From Collinsella sp. (GTDB lineage: Bacteria; Actinomycetota; Coriobacteriia; Coriobacteriales; Coriobacteriaceae): a stretch of DNA of 64,000 nucleotides. This document shows, piece after piece, positions 29,807 through 38,709 of this stretch (positions are counted from its first letter, which is position 1; each line of letters begins with the position of its first letter). The DNA lies in assembly GCA_019419525.1 (NCBI GenBank), contig DXZU01000013.1, forward strand, positions 1 through 64,000, in the 5' to 3' direction. The notes beneath the pieces were generated by a model, which saw only the letters and a list, made by a program, of their open reading frames with translations, did no database searches and was not told where the DNA came from. A program made the translations under genes and the position numbers.

Positions 29807-30625
29807 ATGGCTGAGATGACGCTCGAGGGTGTGGACGCTCGTCCCGAGGACTCTGCGTTTGCCCTGGGCCGCGTACATTCGATTGAGACGATGGGAACGG
29901 TCGATGGACCCGGCATCCGCTTTGTGGTGTTTGTTCAGGGCTGCCCCATGCGCTGTGCGTATTGCCACAACCCCGATACCTGGTCGGTTAGCGGCGGCAC
30001 CATGGTGACCGTCGAGCACCTGATGGACGAGTTCCAGAGCAACCATGAGTTTTACCGCAGCGGCGGTATTACGGTGTCCGGCGGCGAGCCGCTCTTGCAG
30101 CCCGCGTTTTTAGCCGACCTGTTCCGTGCAATGCACAACAACCCCGATGGCCGCGTGCATACCTGCCTCGACAGCTGCGGCTATGCGTTTGACCCCAACC
30201 ATCCCGAGAAGTTCGATACTGTTCTCAACGAGACCGACATGGTGCTGCTCGACATCAAGCATGCCGATCCCGTTGAGCATAAAAAGCTGACCGGTTGCGA
30301 TCCCGCACGCATTCTGGCGTTTGGTGATGAGCTTGCCCGTCGCAAGATTAAGGTCGTTATCCGCCACGTGGTGGTGCCGGGTATCACCGACACGGCGGAG
30401 GAATGCGAGAAGCTCGGTCGCCTGATCGCTCCATGGCACAACGTGGTGGGCCTGGAAATGCTGCCGTATCACACGATGGGTGTCGTCAAGTACGAGCAAC
30501 TGGGTATTCCCTATAAGCTCGAGGGCGTGCCCCAGATGGATACCGCGCGCATGCCCGAGCTGCGCAACGCCGTCATGGCCGGCATGAAAAAGCGCCGTGC
30601 GGAGCTCAGGTCGGCCATTGGCTAA
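29807..30625 (+). CDS. pflA: Pyruvate formate-lyase activating enzyme
   Basis: A 272-residue radical SAM enzyme that installs the glycyl radical on PFL. The cluster motif is C-x3-C-x2-C in GCPMRCAYCHNPDTW, the SAM-binding GGE region is TVSGGEPLLQ, and IETMGTVDGPGIRF at the N-terminus is typical of PflA. ATG 29807 is preferred because AAGG lies upstream of it, whereas ATG 29786 has no site. It lies 7 kb from the split PFL genes rather than next to them. Its natural substrate here should be the small glycyl-radical protein bound to the core. Confidence 0.93.
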   Translation: MAEMTLEGVDARPEDSAFALGRVHSIETMGTVDGPGIRFVVFVQGCPMRCAYCHNPDTWSVSGGTMVTVEHLMDEFQSNHEFYRSGGITVSGGEPLLQPAFLADLFRAMHNNPDGRVHTCLDSCGYAFDPNHPEKFDTVLNETDMVLLDIKHADPVEHKKLTGCDPARILAFGDELARRKIKVVIRHVVVPGITDTAEECEKLGRLIAPWHNVVGLEMLPYHTMGVVKYEQLGIPYKLEGVPQMDTARMPELRNAVMAGMKKRRAELRSAIG

Positions 30626-30656
30626 CAAGCCCGTCCCAAATTGACTACCCTTTAAG

Positions 30657-30845
30657 ATGTGCAACAAGGTGGGTTGGATCAGCGAGGACGGTTACTATTC
30701 GACATGCGATGCGGGCCTTATCGACATCGAAGGCCGTACCTATGTCATGAGCGCCATGACATCGATGCCGTGGAGCGACCGCTCGAGCGAGGTCACGGCC
30801 GCGATTGCAAAGGCTCTGTTTGATATGCGAGCTGCACTGGCTTAG
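30657..30845 (+). pseudogene. Remnant of a class A beta-lactamase-like serine hydrolase (C-terminus only)
   Basis: The 62 codons resemble the end of beta-lactamase-related proteins: NKVGWISEDG (like the KTG box, with V for T), DAGLIDIEGRTYVMSAMT and a final amphipathic helix. The catalytic Ser-x-x-Lys and SDN parts are absent and a stop lies immediately upstream in frame. It starts 31 nt after pflA without a good ribosome-binding site. Either a decayed gene fragment or a chance small frame; I favour the former. Confidence 0.5.
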
Positions 30846-30923
30846 CGTGTTCGTTTGGCGAGGTCAAACAAAATGCTGGTACCATACCGTGGTTGAGAAT
30901 TTCGTATAGGTTTGGGGAATGGT

Positions 30924-31664
30924 ATGGCTACCATCGCGATTATCGGTGCGCTCGAAAAAGAGATCATGCAGATTAAGGAAGAGCTGAGCGACGTTTGCGA
31001 GGCACGGGAGGCAGGCTTGACCGTTGTGAGCGGCGAGCTCGACGGCCTGACAGTTGTCGCCACAACGGCGGGCATGGGCACGGTGAACGCCGCCGCTGCA
31101 ACACAGCACCTCATTAGCAAGTATGCTCCGCAGGCTGTTGTGTTTTCGGGCATTGCGGGCGGTTTGAACCCCAAGCTCCATATCGACGACGTGGTCATTG
31201 GCAAACGCCTGCGCTATCTGGATACCGATACCGCGCTTATCGCCGAGTCCGCACCGGGGCTTGAGGAGTTTGGCTCGACGCCCGCGCTGGTCGATATTGC
31301 CGTCGACGTGCTTGCTGAGCGTGGGTTTGTTGACGCTTCGACAAATGCAGTCGCTTCGAACGAGGGCACCAAACAGTTCCTGGTCGGCACGATTGCCACG
31401 GGTAACCGCTTTGTGACGGGCGCCGCCATGCGTAACGCCGCTATCGAAGCGACGCATGCCGATTGTGTCGGCATGGAGGGCGCGGCGATTGCCCATGTCG
31501 CAACCAAAAATGGTGTCGATTGCCTGGTGTTGCGCGCTATCAGCGATAATTGTGACGAGGCGTACGATGCAATTTGCGACCGAGAGTTCGATCTGTTCGA
31601 GTACGCGCGTGTCGCAAGTAACATCACGCTCGATATCGTCCGCCGCATTGCCGCTGCGCAATAG
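30924..31664 (+). CDS. mtnN: 5'-methylthioadenosine/S-adenosylhomocysteine nucleosidase
   Basis: It hydrolyses MTA and SAH to adenine and a thioribose/ribosyl sugar in methionine salvage and methyl-cycle detoxification, and recycles 5'-deoxyadenosine from radical SAM enzymes. Family motifs are IIGALEKEIMQI at the N-terminus, FSGIAGGLNP near residue 75, VGMEGAAIAHV with the substrate Met/Glu near 173, and RAISDNCDE with catalytic Asp near 197. The 246-residue length is close to the usual 230. ATG 30924 follows GGGG at 6 nt. The frame also has an upstream TTG at 30912. Confidence 0.93.
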   Translation: MATIAIIGALEKEIMQIKEELSDVCEAREAGLTVVSGELDGLTVVATTAGMGTVNAAAATQHLISKYAPQAVVFSGIAGGLNPKLHIDDVVIGKRLRYLDTDTALIAESAPGLEEFGSTPALVDIAVDVLAERGFVDASTNAVASNEGTKQFLVGTIATGNRFVTGAAMRNAAIEATHADCVGMEGAAIAHVATKNGVDCLVLRAISDNCDEAYDAICDREFDLFEYARVASNITLDIVRRIAAAQ

Positions 31665-31702
31665 CGCGCTCTTTTGTAAGAACCTACGACCAAGGAGTGT
31701 CC

Positions 31703-32293
31703 ATGGCCGATTCCATTAACTACCAGCTTGCCAAGTTCGTCGCCAGCTACGGCAAGGTTTCGCAGATTCCCGAGTCCACCTGCCCCGAGGTGAGCTTTGT
31801 CGGCCGCTCCAACGTGGGCAAGTCGTCGATTATGAACAAGCTCTTTGGCCGCAAGAACCTGGTCAAGGTTTCCAGTACGCCGGGTAAGACGAGCAACATC
31901 AACTTCTTCGAGGCCGACGACGTGCATTTTGTGGACCTGCCGGGTTACGGTTTCGCCCGTCGTTCCAAGGCCGAGCGCGACCGCTGGGCCGAGCTTATCG
32001 GCGACTTTTTCGACTCCGAGCGCAGCTTTAACTTGGTCGTCTCGCTGGTGGACATTCGTCACGACCCCAGCAAGCTCGACCACGACATGATCGACTACCT
32101 ACAGGGCAACGAGTTCAACTTTATCGTCTGCCTCACCAAAGCCGACAAGCTCAGCCGCACCCAGCAGGCCCGCCAGGCAGCAGCCATCAAAAAGCAGCTC
32201 AACGTCCCGGCCGAAAACGTGATCATTACGAGCTCCCAGACCGGCACCGGCATCGATGAGCTTAAGCGCCGCATTGCCGAGGCCTGCCTCTAG
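31703..32293 (+). CDS. ysxC: Ribosome biogenesis GTPase YsxC/EngB
   Basis: A 196-residue GTPase needed for large-subunit assembly. The G motifs are all visible: G1 GRSNVGKSS near residue 34, G2 region TPGKTSNINFF, G3 DLPGYGFAR near 80, G4 TKAD near 145, and G5 ITSSQ near 175. AAGGAG lies 5 nt before ATG 31703. It is a single conserved gene, and the downstream region is degraded. Confidence 0.95.
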   Translation: MADSINYQLAKFVASYGKVSQIPESTCPEVSFVGRSNVGKSSIMNKLFGRKNLVKVSSTPGKTSNINFFEADDVHFVDLPGYGFARRSKAERDRWAELIGDFFDSERSFNLVVSLVDIRHDPSKLDHDMIDYLQGNEFNFIVCLTKADKLSRTQQARQAAAIKKQLNVPAENVIITSSQTGTGIDELKRRIAEACL

Positions 32294-32321
32294 TAAGGGC
32301 TCTTGGCAAAAGCTTTTGAGC

Positions 32322-32368
32322 ATATCGCCCTAGTGATAGTCAATATTGAACTGTCACTAGGGCGATAT
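32322..32368. repeat. Short perfect palindrome
   Basis: ATATCGCCCTAGTGATAG (32322-32339) pairs with 32351-32368 at 17 of 18 positions around the self-complementary loop TCAATATTGA. It sits exactly where the N-terminus of the following broken gene should be. Confidence 0.65.
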
Positions 32369-33122
32369 CTTGACACCGAGGGAGTCGACATTAGGGATTT
32401 GATGGCAGGGAGGGTTGATTTAAATGATCCAAGATTTAACGGATTGTGGGCCGAGCAGGACATACCCCGTCTACTACCTCGAGGATGCAATGAACAACCT
32501 CGGCGACTGCTTCGACTATGCCGTGAACGACTATGGAGCGGAAGGGTCCGAGGTCGCTGAACTCTTTTGCCTGAGCGGCGTAGCCCGTGAGTTTGAGCGT
32601 GGCAACGCATGGGTCGTATCGGGAAAATCGGGCGTTGAGCTATTCGCGCTTATCGTCGAAAGGTCGGGCTACCAATCAAGGCCGATGCCAAATCGAACCT
32701 ACCGATTCGAAAAGACACCGGAATATTGGACAGGCTGGATATTGGCATACCTTCAGTGGCGCCTAGGAGAGTCTTTCGAAGACCTGCTGCATGTCGTTCC
32801 ATTCGATGTGCTACGCAGTCTGTACTACCCCTGGCACGAAGCCTCGGAGGAACGCGTGGCTCGCCTCGTCTGCGATATGGCGAAAAAAGCGTCCAGGCAA
32901 ACCAAACTTGCGTTAGCGAGAAAGAAGCTTAAGAAAACCCAACAAGACCTAGCGTACGAATCGGGTGTGTCACTCCGCTCAATCCAAATGTACGAGCAGC
33001 GCCAGAGAAACATCAATGAAGCTTCGGTAACAAGCGTAAGAGCCATAGCAAAAGCCCTCCACTGCAACATCGAAGACCTCCTAGAACCAGTCTTTGAATT
33101 CAAAGAATCCAGCGCCGCCTAA
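32369..33122 (+). pseudogene. Frameshifted, 5'-truncated XRE-family regulator
   Basis: Two frames make one protein. Frame one (to about 32465) reads EGVDIRDLMAGRVDLNDP and FNGLWAEQDI. It then continues sensibly only in the +1 frame as PVYYLEDAMNNLGDCFDYAV, the switch falling in a CCCC run near 32465. The second frame ends with a cro/CI-type HTH (TQQDLAYESGVSLRSIQMYE, about 60 residues from the end). The N-terminus is replaced by a palindrome, and the frame 32424-33122 has only an unlikely start. A sequencing error could explain the shift but not the missing N-terminus. Its role when intact is unknown. Confidence 0.6.
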
Positions 33123-33260
33123 ACCAAGCACACAGCCGATGCCCGCCTCTAGGAAGTGCTCCAGCCTAGTAAGAGCCCCTATCAATAAAAAGCCAAACTA
33201 TCAGCCCGGCGCTTTTACAGAGCGAAGGTCCCTGTAGCCGCCGCCAGCGAAGTTAACGTA

Positions 33261-33383
33261 GGGAGGCCAGGGGCTTTGCCCCCAAATCTTTCCGCAGGAC
33301 GGCAGGACCCCCGCCGCACGAAGTGCGCAGCGGGGGTCCTGTCATGTCCGAGGACGATTTGGGGGCAAAGCCCCTGGCCTCCC
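33261..33383 (-). repeat. 3' palindromic element C (conserved-core family)
   Basis: Outer arms 33261-33288 and 33356-33383 are a perfect 28-bp inverted repeat. Core strands on the minus strand are GTCCTCGGACATG (33355-33343) and CCGTCCTGCGGA (33302-33291). The inner stem 33303-33314/33330-33341 is capped by CGCAC-GAA-GTGCG. In the thrB direction it begins 23 nt after the stop, the same placement and orientation as the other copies. Confidence 0.85.
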
Positions 33384-33405
33384 CGGCGGGTATACGGGAC
33401 GGCGA

Positions 33406-34287
33406 TTACAGGTATTCGATCTGAGCGCCCTCGGTGTCGCACGTCAGAATATGCGTATCACACTTAGGGAACTGCTCGCGCAGCTTGACCTGCAAGAACT
33501 TTGCCACGATGGTGTCGTCAGTCACGGCCATGAGGGTCGAGCCGGAGCCACTGATCCAGATGGTCTTGGCGCCGCCGTTAAGGCAGGTGTCGCGCACAGC
33601 GTTGTAATCGGGAATCAGGCGGCGGCGATAGGGCTCCTGGATGCGGTCGTCGTTGGCGGCGGCAATCAGGTCAAGGTCGCCGGTCTCCAGGCCGCGCGTC
33701 ATGCCGGCGATGCGGCCCATTTGCCATACGGCGGTGGAGAGTGGAATCTCCTGCGGCACGACCTTGCGCGCCTCACTCGTATGCACCTCGTAGGGCGGAA
33801 TCACGGTAATAAAACGCAAGCGATCGCTCACCTCGTAGCGCAGGCACTGGGGGAGCGAATCAGTCGGCGTAAAGGAGCAAACGGCACCGCCCAGGATGGC
33901 AGGGGCGACGTTATCGGGATGGCCCTCGACCTCGGTGGCAATGCGGACGAGCTCGGCACGGTCGACGGTGTGGCCCGTCAGCGCGGCGGCCGCCATGATG
34001 CCGGCGACGACGCAGGTGGAGCTGGAGCCCAGGCCGCGAGCGACGGGCACATCGGTTTGAATGTCGATGGCAACGGGAAAAGCCGGCTCGCCCCATGCGG
34101 CCAGCGCATCCACAAAGCTCACGTAGACTAGGTTGTTCTCGTTTTGGAACTCCTCGGGGCAACCCGTGATGGTGAGCTTGTCGGCGCGCTCAAAGGTGAA
34201 GTGCGAGTAGAGGCTGACGGCCATGCCGAGGGTGTCGTAGCCGATGCCTAGGTTTGCGCTGGTGGTGGGGACGGTGATCTTGATCAT
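33406..34287 (-). CDS. thrB: Homoserine kinase
   Basis: It phosphorylates L-homoserine to O-phosphohomoserine, the penultimate step to threonine. GHMP kinase motifs are VPTTSANLGIGYDTLG at the N-terminus, PVARGLGSSST (ATP loop) near residue 83, and SGSGSTLMA near 248. The 293-residue length is usual. CAGGAG lies just before the ATG. It is downstream of thrC on the same strand, separated by a terminator and the long hairpin F, so coupling to thrC is partial at best. Element C follows its stop. Confidence 0.95.
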   Translation of the reverse strand: MIKITVPTTSANLGIGYDTLGMAVSLYSHFTFERADKLTITGCPEEFQNENNLVYVSFVDALAAWGEPAFPVAIDIQTDVPVARGLGSSSTCVVAGIMAAAALTGHTVDRAELVRIATEVEGHPDNVAPAILGGAVCSFTPTDSLPQCLRYEVSDRLRFITVIPPYEVHTSEARKVVPQEIPLSTAVWQMGRIAGMTRGLETGDLDLIAAANDDRIQEPYRRRLIPDYNAVRDTCLNGGAKTIWISGSGSTLMAVTDDTIVAKFLQVKLREQFPKCDTHILTCDTEGAQIEYL

Positions 34288-34302
34288 GGGAATCTCCTGG
34301 GC

Positions 34303-34408
34303 GGTCTGCCTGTTTAGTTCGCTGCTCGGGCAGTCCTGGCTCGCTCGGAAAGCACATTAAGTGCTTTCCGGCTCGTGCGGAACTCGCGACGAACTAAACA
34401 GGCAGACC
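34303..34408 (-). repeat. Long hairpin F between thrC and thrB, possible divergent family member
   Basis: Perfect 19-bp outer arms (34303-34321 with 34390-34408) and a perfect 10-bp inner stem (34346-34355 with 34361-34370) are separated by unpaired segments. On the plus strand the right internal segment contains TGCGGAACT and the left GTCCT, reminiscent of the conserved core of elements A-E but clearly diverged. It ends 15 nt before the thrB ATG, so it forms the thrB 5' leader. Confidence 0.6.
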
Positions 34409-34456
34409 CGCATGTCAGTTCGTCATCATCCCGGTGGGTTTCTGATAAAAGAAGGT

Positions 34457-34476
34457 GCGCCGGCTTTCGCCGGCGC
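34457..34476 (-). terminator. Terminator of thrC
   Basis: A perfect 8-bp stem GCGCCGGC with a 4-nt loop is followed on the minus strand by CTTCTTTTA. It lies 13 nt after the thrC stop. Confidence 0.75.
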
Positions 34477-34488
34477 TTAATAAGGGGT

Positions 34489-36006
34489 TTAGTTGGCGCT
34501 CATTCGTTTTGCTGCAGACTCGACGTAGCTTGCCATCTCATCGACGTCGCAGACGTCTTCAAAGCGGACGGGCTTGGACTCGAGTTCGGCGAGCTGGGTC
34601 GGGGCGACCGTGTTGGTGGCCTGCTCGAGCACACGCATGGCCTCAAAGTCGTCCTCGGGAACGTTAAGGCCCAGGGCATCGCAGCAGGCGCGCGGGAACT
34701 TGTAGGGGCTGGCGGTCGAAAGCAGCACGCGGGCCTTAGCGCCCTCGGCGGGGGCGACCTGCTCAAAGACGTGATAGCCGCAAGCGGTGTGAGGGTCGAT
34801 CACGTAGCCGTTTGCGTCCCAGCAGCTCTTGATGGCAGCGCGGACCTCGTCCTCGCTGGCCCAGCCGCAGCCAAACACGCTCTGGATCTTGGCCAGCAGC
34901 TCGGCGGGCACCTCGTAGCGACCCGTCTGTGCCAGCTGCTCCATAAGGCCGGCTACGAGCTCGCAGTCGCCGTCGGATAAGAAGTAGAGCATGCGCTCCA
35001 GATTGGAGCTAATGAGAATGTCCATCGACGGCGAGATAGTCGTGAAGAACGGACGGTTGCGGTCGTAGACGCCGGTGGTCAGGAAGTCGGCCAGCACGTT
35101 GTTCTTGTCGCTCGCGACGATGAGCTTGGCGACGGGCAGACCCATGCGCTTGGCGTAGTAGCCGGCCAGGATATCGCCAAAGTTGCCAGTCGGCACGCAG
35201 AACTCAACGGCGTCGCCGGCCACAATGGCGCTGGCGCGCAGCAGCTGCGCATAGGCGGCAAAGTAGTAGACGACCTGCGGTACCAGACGGCCGACGTTGA
35301 TGGAGTTGGCGCTCGAAAGCACCGTGCCGGAAGCCTCCAGACGCTCGGCAAGCTCCTTATCGGCAAAGATGCGCTTGACGGCACTCTGGGCGTCGTCGAA
35401 GTTGCCGCGGATGCCGCAGACAGCGACGTTATCGCCCTCCTGAGTGGACATCTGCAGATTCTGCACGCGGCTGACTTTGCCCTCGGGATAAAAGACGGTG
35501 ATGCCCGTGCCCGGGGCGTTGGCAAAGCCGGCGAGTGCTGCCTTGCCCGTGTCGCCCGACGTGGCGGTGACGATCATGATGCGCTCGGCGCCGCCGTCCT
35601 TGGCGGAAGTGCGGGCCATGAGGCGGGGGAGCATCTGCAGGGCGACGTCCTTAAAGGCACTCGTGGGGCCGCCAAAGAGCTCCATCACATAGGTCTGAGG
35701 GGCGTCGGCGCCCGGTGCTGCGTCGAGCTTGACGAGCGGCGTAACCTCTTCACTCGCGAACGTGCCGCGGTATGCCTCGTCGACACACGCCGAAATTTCT
35801 TCGGCCGTGTAATCATTCAGTAACATTCCCAACACATCTTGAGCGATTTCAAAGTACGATTTATCTGCAAGCGAGCTGATATCGACCTGCTGGGTGCCGA
35901 GCTCGTCCGAGACAAACAAACCCCCGTCGGGAGCGATGCCGGTACGGATTGCCACCTTACTTGAGCACGATAAAGTGCGTCCTCGTGTACTATGATAAGT
36001 TCCCAT
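34489..36006 (-). CDS. thrC: Threonine synthase
   Basis: A PLP enzyme that converts O-phosphohomoserine to threonine. The PLP lysine is in FGGPTSAFKDVALQ near residue 115, the phosphate-binding loop is TSGDTGKAAL near 155, and PTGNFGDILAGYYAK is near 265. At 505 residues it belongs to the longer E. coli/yeast-like group with the N-terminal segment YHSTRG. ATG 36006 has AGGAG 9 nt away; the frame to 36051 is not needed. It is divergent from lysC, so the pathway genes form a local cluster. Confidence 0.94.
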   Translation of the reverse strand: MGTYHSTRGRTLSCSSKVAIRTGIAPDGGLFVSDELGTQQVDISSLADKSYFEIAQDVLGMLLNDYTAEEISACVDEAYRGTFASEEVTPLVKLDAAPGADAPQTYVMELFGGPTSAFKDVALQMLPRLMARTSAKDGGAERIMIVTATSGDTGKAALAGFANAPGTGITVFYPEGKVSRVQNLQMSTQEGDNVAVCGIRGNFDDAQSAVKRIFADKELAERLEASGTVLSSANSINVGRLVPQVVYYFAAYAQLLRASAIVAGDAVEFCVPTGNFGDILAGYYAKRMGLPVAKLIVASDKNNVLADFLTTGVYDRNRPFFTTISPSMDILISSNLERMLYFLSDGDCELVAGLMEQLAQTGRYEVPAELLAKIQSVFGCGWASEDEVRAAIKSCWDANGYVIDPHTACGYHVFEQVAPAEGAKARVLLSTASPYKFPRACCDALGLNVPEDDFEAMRVLEQATNTVAPTQLAELESKPVRFEDVCDVDEMASYVESAAKRMSAN

Positions 36007-36109
36007 ATAACAGTGCTCCTCGGATGCCGTGGTCCCAATCGGTGAACCCATGGTATCAGAGCACGCAAAACAGGTTTGCAGAGGCTTTTAGAAAGGTAAC
36101 CTCCACGCC

Positions 36110-37498
36110 ATGATAAAAATTGCCAAGTTTGGCGGCTCGTCGGTCGCCGACGCCGTACACTTCAAGAAGATCAAGGCCATCGTCGATGCCGACCCTGCCC
36201 GCCGTTTTGTGGTGGTTTCTGCCTGCGGTCGCCGCTTTAAGGGCGACACCAAGGTGACCGATCTGCTCTACTTGGTCAACGCGCACGTCAAGTACCACGT
36301 GTCGTGCGAGGAGCTGCTCGAGGACATCGGCCAGCGCTATTTTGATATCGCTGACGAGCTGGGGCTCACCTATCCCATCCGCGAAGAGTTTGCGGCCTTT
36401 GCCGAGCGTGCTCGCTCCGGTGGCTACTCTACTGAGGAGCTCGTAAGCCGCGGCGAGTACTTTACCGCTCGCCTGATGGCCGAGTACCTGGGCCTGCCGT
36501 TCCTGGATGCCGCGACGGTCGTGGCGTTCCATCATGACGGTACGCTCAGCATGAACCGCACCGCCGAGCTGGTGCAGGAGTACGGCCAGCAGGGCGGCTT
36601 TGTTATGCCCGGTTTCTACGGCGCGACGCGTGAGGGGCAGATCAAGCTGCTCGACCGTGGCGGCGGCGATATTTCCGGCTCGATTCTGGCCAAGTGCCTT
36701 GGTGCCGACCTGTACGAGAACTGGACCGACGTTTCGGGCTTCTATTCTGCCGATCCTCGCATTGTGCCCGAGGCTCAGCCCATTGCGCGCGTTACCTACG
36801 AGGAGCTACGCGAGCTTTCGTACATGGGCGCAAGCGTCCTGCACGAGGAGGCCGTGTTCCCCGTGCGCGAGGCGGGTATTCCGCTGGTCATCAAGAACAC
36901 CAATGCGCCGCAGGACCCCGGCACCATCATTAGCGAGACGGCCGACGAGGGTGAGGCGGAGCCTATCATTACCGGCGTGACCGGCAAGCGCGGCTTTGTC
37001 GCCATCAACGTTGCCCGCGACCGCACCAAGCCCCGTGTCGGCTTTATGCGCCGTGCACTTTCGGTGTTCGAACGCTATGACGTTTCCGTCGAGCATATGC
37101 CCACCGGCGTCGACCGCTTTGGCGCCGTGGTGCAGGAGCAGGATGTGCACGACTCGCTGTACTCACTCGTGGGTGACATCCAGCAGGAGGTCGAACCGCT
37201 CGAGATCGAGGTTGTCGAGGGCTTGGCGCTCATCGCGACCGTCGGTCGTAACCTGCGCGGCCGCGCAGGTATCTCGGGCCACCTGTTTGGCATGCTCGGC
37301 CAGGCCGGCGTGAGCGTGCGCATGATTTCGCAGAGCTGTGACGAGATCAACATCATTATCGGTGTCGAGGAGAAGGACTTCGACCTGGCGATTCGGACCA
37401 TTTACCGCGCCTTCTCCGACGAGAACGGCATTGTGAAGGTCTCCGACCTGGAGGCTCCCGTGCCGGTCGATCCCGCCCCGGCCGCGCTCCACAAGTAG
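36110..37498 (+). CDS. lysC: Aspartate kinase
   Basis: The first step of the aspartate family pathway (lysine, threonine, methionine). The N-terminal kinase domain starts KFGGSSVAD. FLDAATVVAFHHDG, then RGGGDISGS near residue 184 and DPRIVPEA near 217 are conserved. Two C-terminal ACT domains (from about residue 320 and 400) suggest feedback control by lysine and/or threonine. At 462 residues it is a monofunctional enzyme without a homoserine dehydrogenase domain. A weak AAAGG site lies before the ATG. Confidence 0.94.
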   Translation: MIKIAKFGGSSVADAVHFKKIKAIVDADPARRFVVVSACGRRFKGDTKVTDLLYLVNAHVKYHVSCEELLEDIGQRYFDIADELGLTYPIREEFAAFAERARSGGYSTEELVSRGEYFTARLMAEYLGLPFLDAATVVAFHHDGTLSMNRTAELVQEYGQQGGFVMPGFYGATREGQIKLLDRGGGDISGSILAKCLGADLYENWTDVSGFYSADPRIVPEAQPIARVTYEELRELSYMGASVLHEEAVFPVREAGIPLVIKNTNAPQDPGTIISETADEGEAEPIITGVTGKRGFVAINVARDRTKPRVGFMRRALSVFERYDVSVEHMPTGVDRFGAVVQEQDVHDSLYSLVGDIQQEVEPLEIEVVEGLALIATVGRNLRGRAGISGHLFGMLGQAGVSVRMISQSCDEINIIIGVEEKDFDLAIRTIYRAFSDENGIVKVSDLEAPVPVDPAPAALHK

Positions 37499-37570
37499 CT
37501 GCTATCCCAGTAGATTTTTGGGACTTGCCTCAAAAACTACGGCGGGGCGTTTCGTTTCGGTTTCGTTTCG

Positions 37571-37597
37571 ACGGGGCGGGTTTTGTATCCGCCCCGT
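37571..37597 (+). terminator. Terminator of lysC
   Basis: A perfect 9-bp stem ACGGGGCGG/CCGCCCCGT with a 9-nt loop is followed by TCTTG. Lying between lysC and asd, it suggests separate or attenuated transcription. Confidence 0.7.
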
Positions 37598-37671
37598 TCT
37601 TGTATACACTGGCAACAATAATCGGCCTGCTCGGCGTGCGGGCAAAAGCCACAACCTTTAAAGGGGGAAGC

Positions 37672-38697
37672 ATGAAACAGTACACGGTTGCTATTTTGGG
37701 CGCGACGGGAGCCGTGGGCACCCAGATGCTCGAGTGCCTCAACGAGCAGGAGTTCCCGGTCGGCAAGCTCAAGCTGTTGGCAAGTGCACGCTCCGCGGGC
37801 AAGACCGTTGAGTTCCACGGCGAGCAGATCGTGATCGAAGAGGCTTGCCCCGAGGCCTTTGAGGGCTGCGACATCGTACTCGGCGCTGCCGGTGACGATA
37901 TCGCCAAGGAGCTGCTGCCCGAGGCCGTCAAGCGCGGCGCCGTCGTGGTCGACAACAGCCACGCCTTCCGCATGGATCCCGAGGTGCCGCTGGTTGTGCC
38001 CGAGATCAATGACGACGACATCAAGTGGCATCACGGCCTTATCGCCAACCCCAACTGCGCGACCATCATCGGCCTAGTTCCTACGTGGCCGCTGCATCAG
38101 CTCGCCGGCGTGAAGCGCATGATCGTCTCGACGTACCAGGCGGCTTCGGGCGCTGGCGCTCCCGGTATGGCTGAGCTCGAGGCTCAGCTGGCCGCCCTGG
38201 GCCGCGGCGAGGAGATTCCCGAGCCGCGCGCCTTTGCCGCCCAGCTCGCGAGCAACCTGATTCCGCAGATTGGCGGTGTCAAGGAGGAGGGCTTTACCTC
38301 CGAGGAGATGAAGCTGCAAAACGAGGGCCGCAAGATCATGCATCTGCCCGAGCTGCGCGTGAACTGCACCTGCGTGCGCGTGCCTGTGCTGCGCTCGCAC
38401 TCCGAGAGCATTACGCTCGAGTTTGAGCGCGACATTACGGTCGAGGAGGCTCGTGCTGCGCTGTCTGCCGCTCCGGGCGTGAAGCTGGTTGACGATATGA
38501 GCGCCGAGGATGCGCACGATCGCTTCCCCATGCCGATGGATACGTCCGACCAGGATCTGATTTGGGTCGGCCGCGTGCGCCGTGATATCTCGAACCCCGA
38601 GGCCGCGCGTGGCATTACCTTCTGGTGCTGCGGCGACCAAATCCGTAAGGGCGCGGCAACCAACGCCGTCCAGATCGCTAAGCTGCTCTGCGAGTAG
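37672..38697 (+). CDS. asd: Aspartate-semialdehyde dehydrogenase
   Basis: It reduces aspartyl phosphate to aspartate semialdehyde with NADPH, the branch point for lysine, methionine and threonine. It has the N-terminal Rossmann motif ILGATGAVGTQML, catalytic Cys129 in NPNCATI, AASGAGAPG near residue 165, and LRSHSESI with substrate Arg/His near 243. The 341-residue length is typical. AAAGGGGGAAG precedes ATG 37672. The frame to 37525 is upstream noise. It follows lysC after a terminator. Element D begins 13 nt after its stop. Confidence 0.95.
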   Translation: MKQYTVAILGATGAVGTQMLECLNEQEFPVGKLKLLASARSAGKTVEFHGEQIVIEEACPEAFEGCDIVLGAAGDDIAKELLPEAVKRGAVVVDNSHAFRMDPEVPLVVPEINDDDIKWHHGLIANPNCATIIGLVPTWPLHQLAGVKRMIVSTYQAASGAGAPGMAELEAQLAALGRGEEIPEPRAFAAQLASNLIPQIGGVKEEGFTSEEMKLQNEGRKIMHLPELRVNCTCVRVPVLRSHSESITLEFERDITVEEARAALSAAPGVKLVDDMSAEDAHDRFPMPMDTSDQDLIWVGRVRRDISNPEAARGITFWCCGDQIRKGAATNAVQIAKLLCE

Positions 38698-38709
38698 TGT
38701 GACCTGTCC

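Noticed and set aside
34288..36109. T-box or threonine leader-peptide attenuator for thrC/thrB
   Set aside because: No T-box core sequence and no Thr-rich short frame was recognised. Only terminator and palindrome structures are present.
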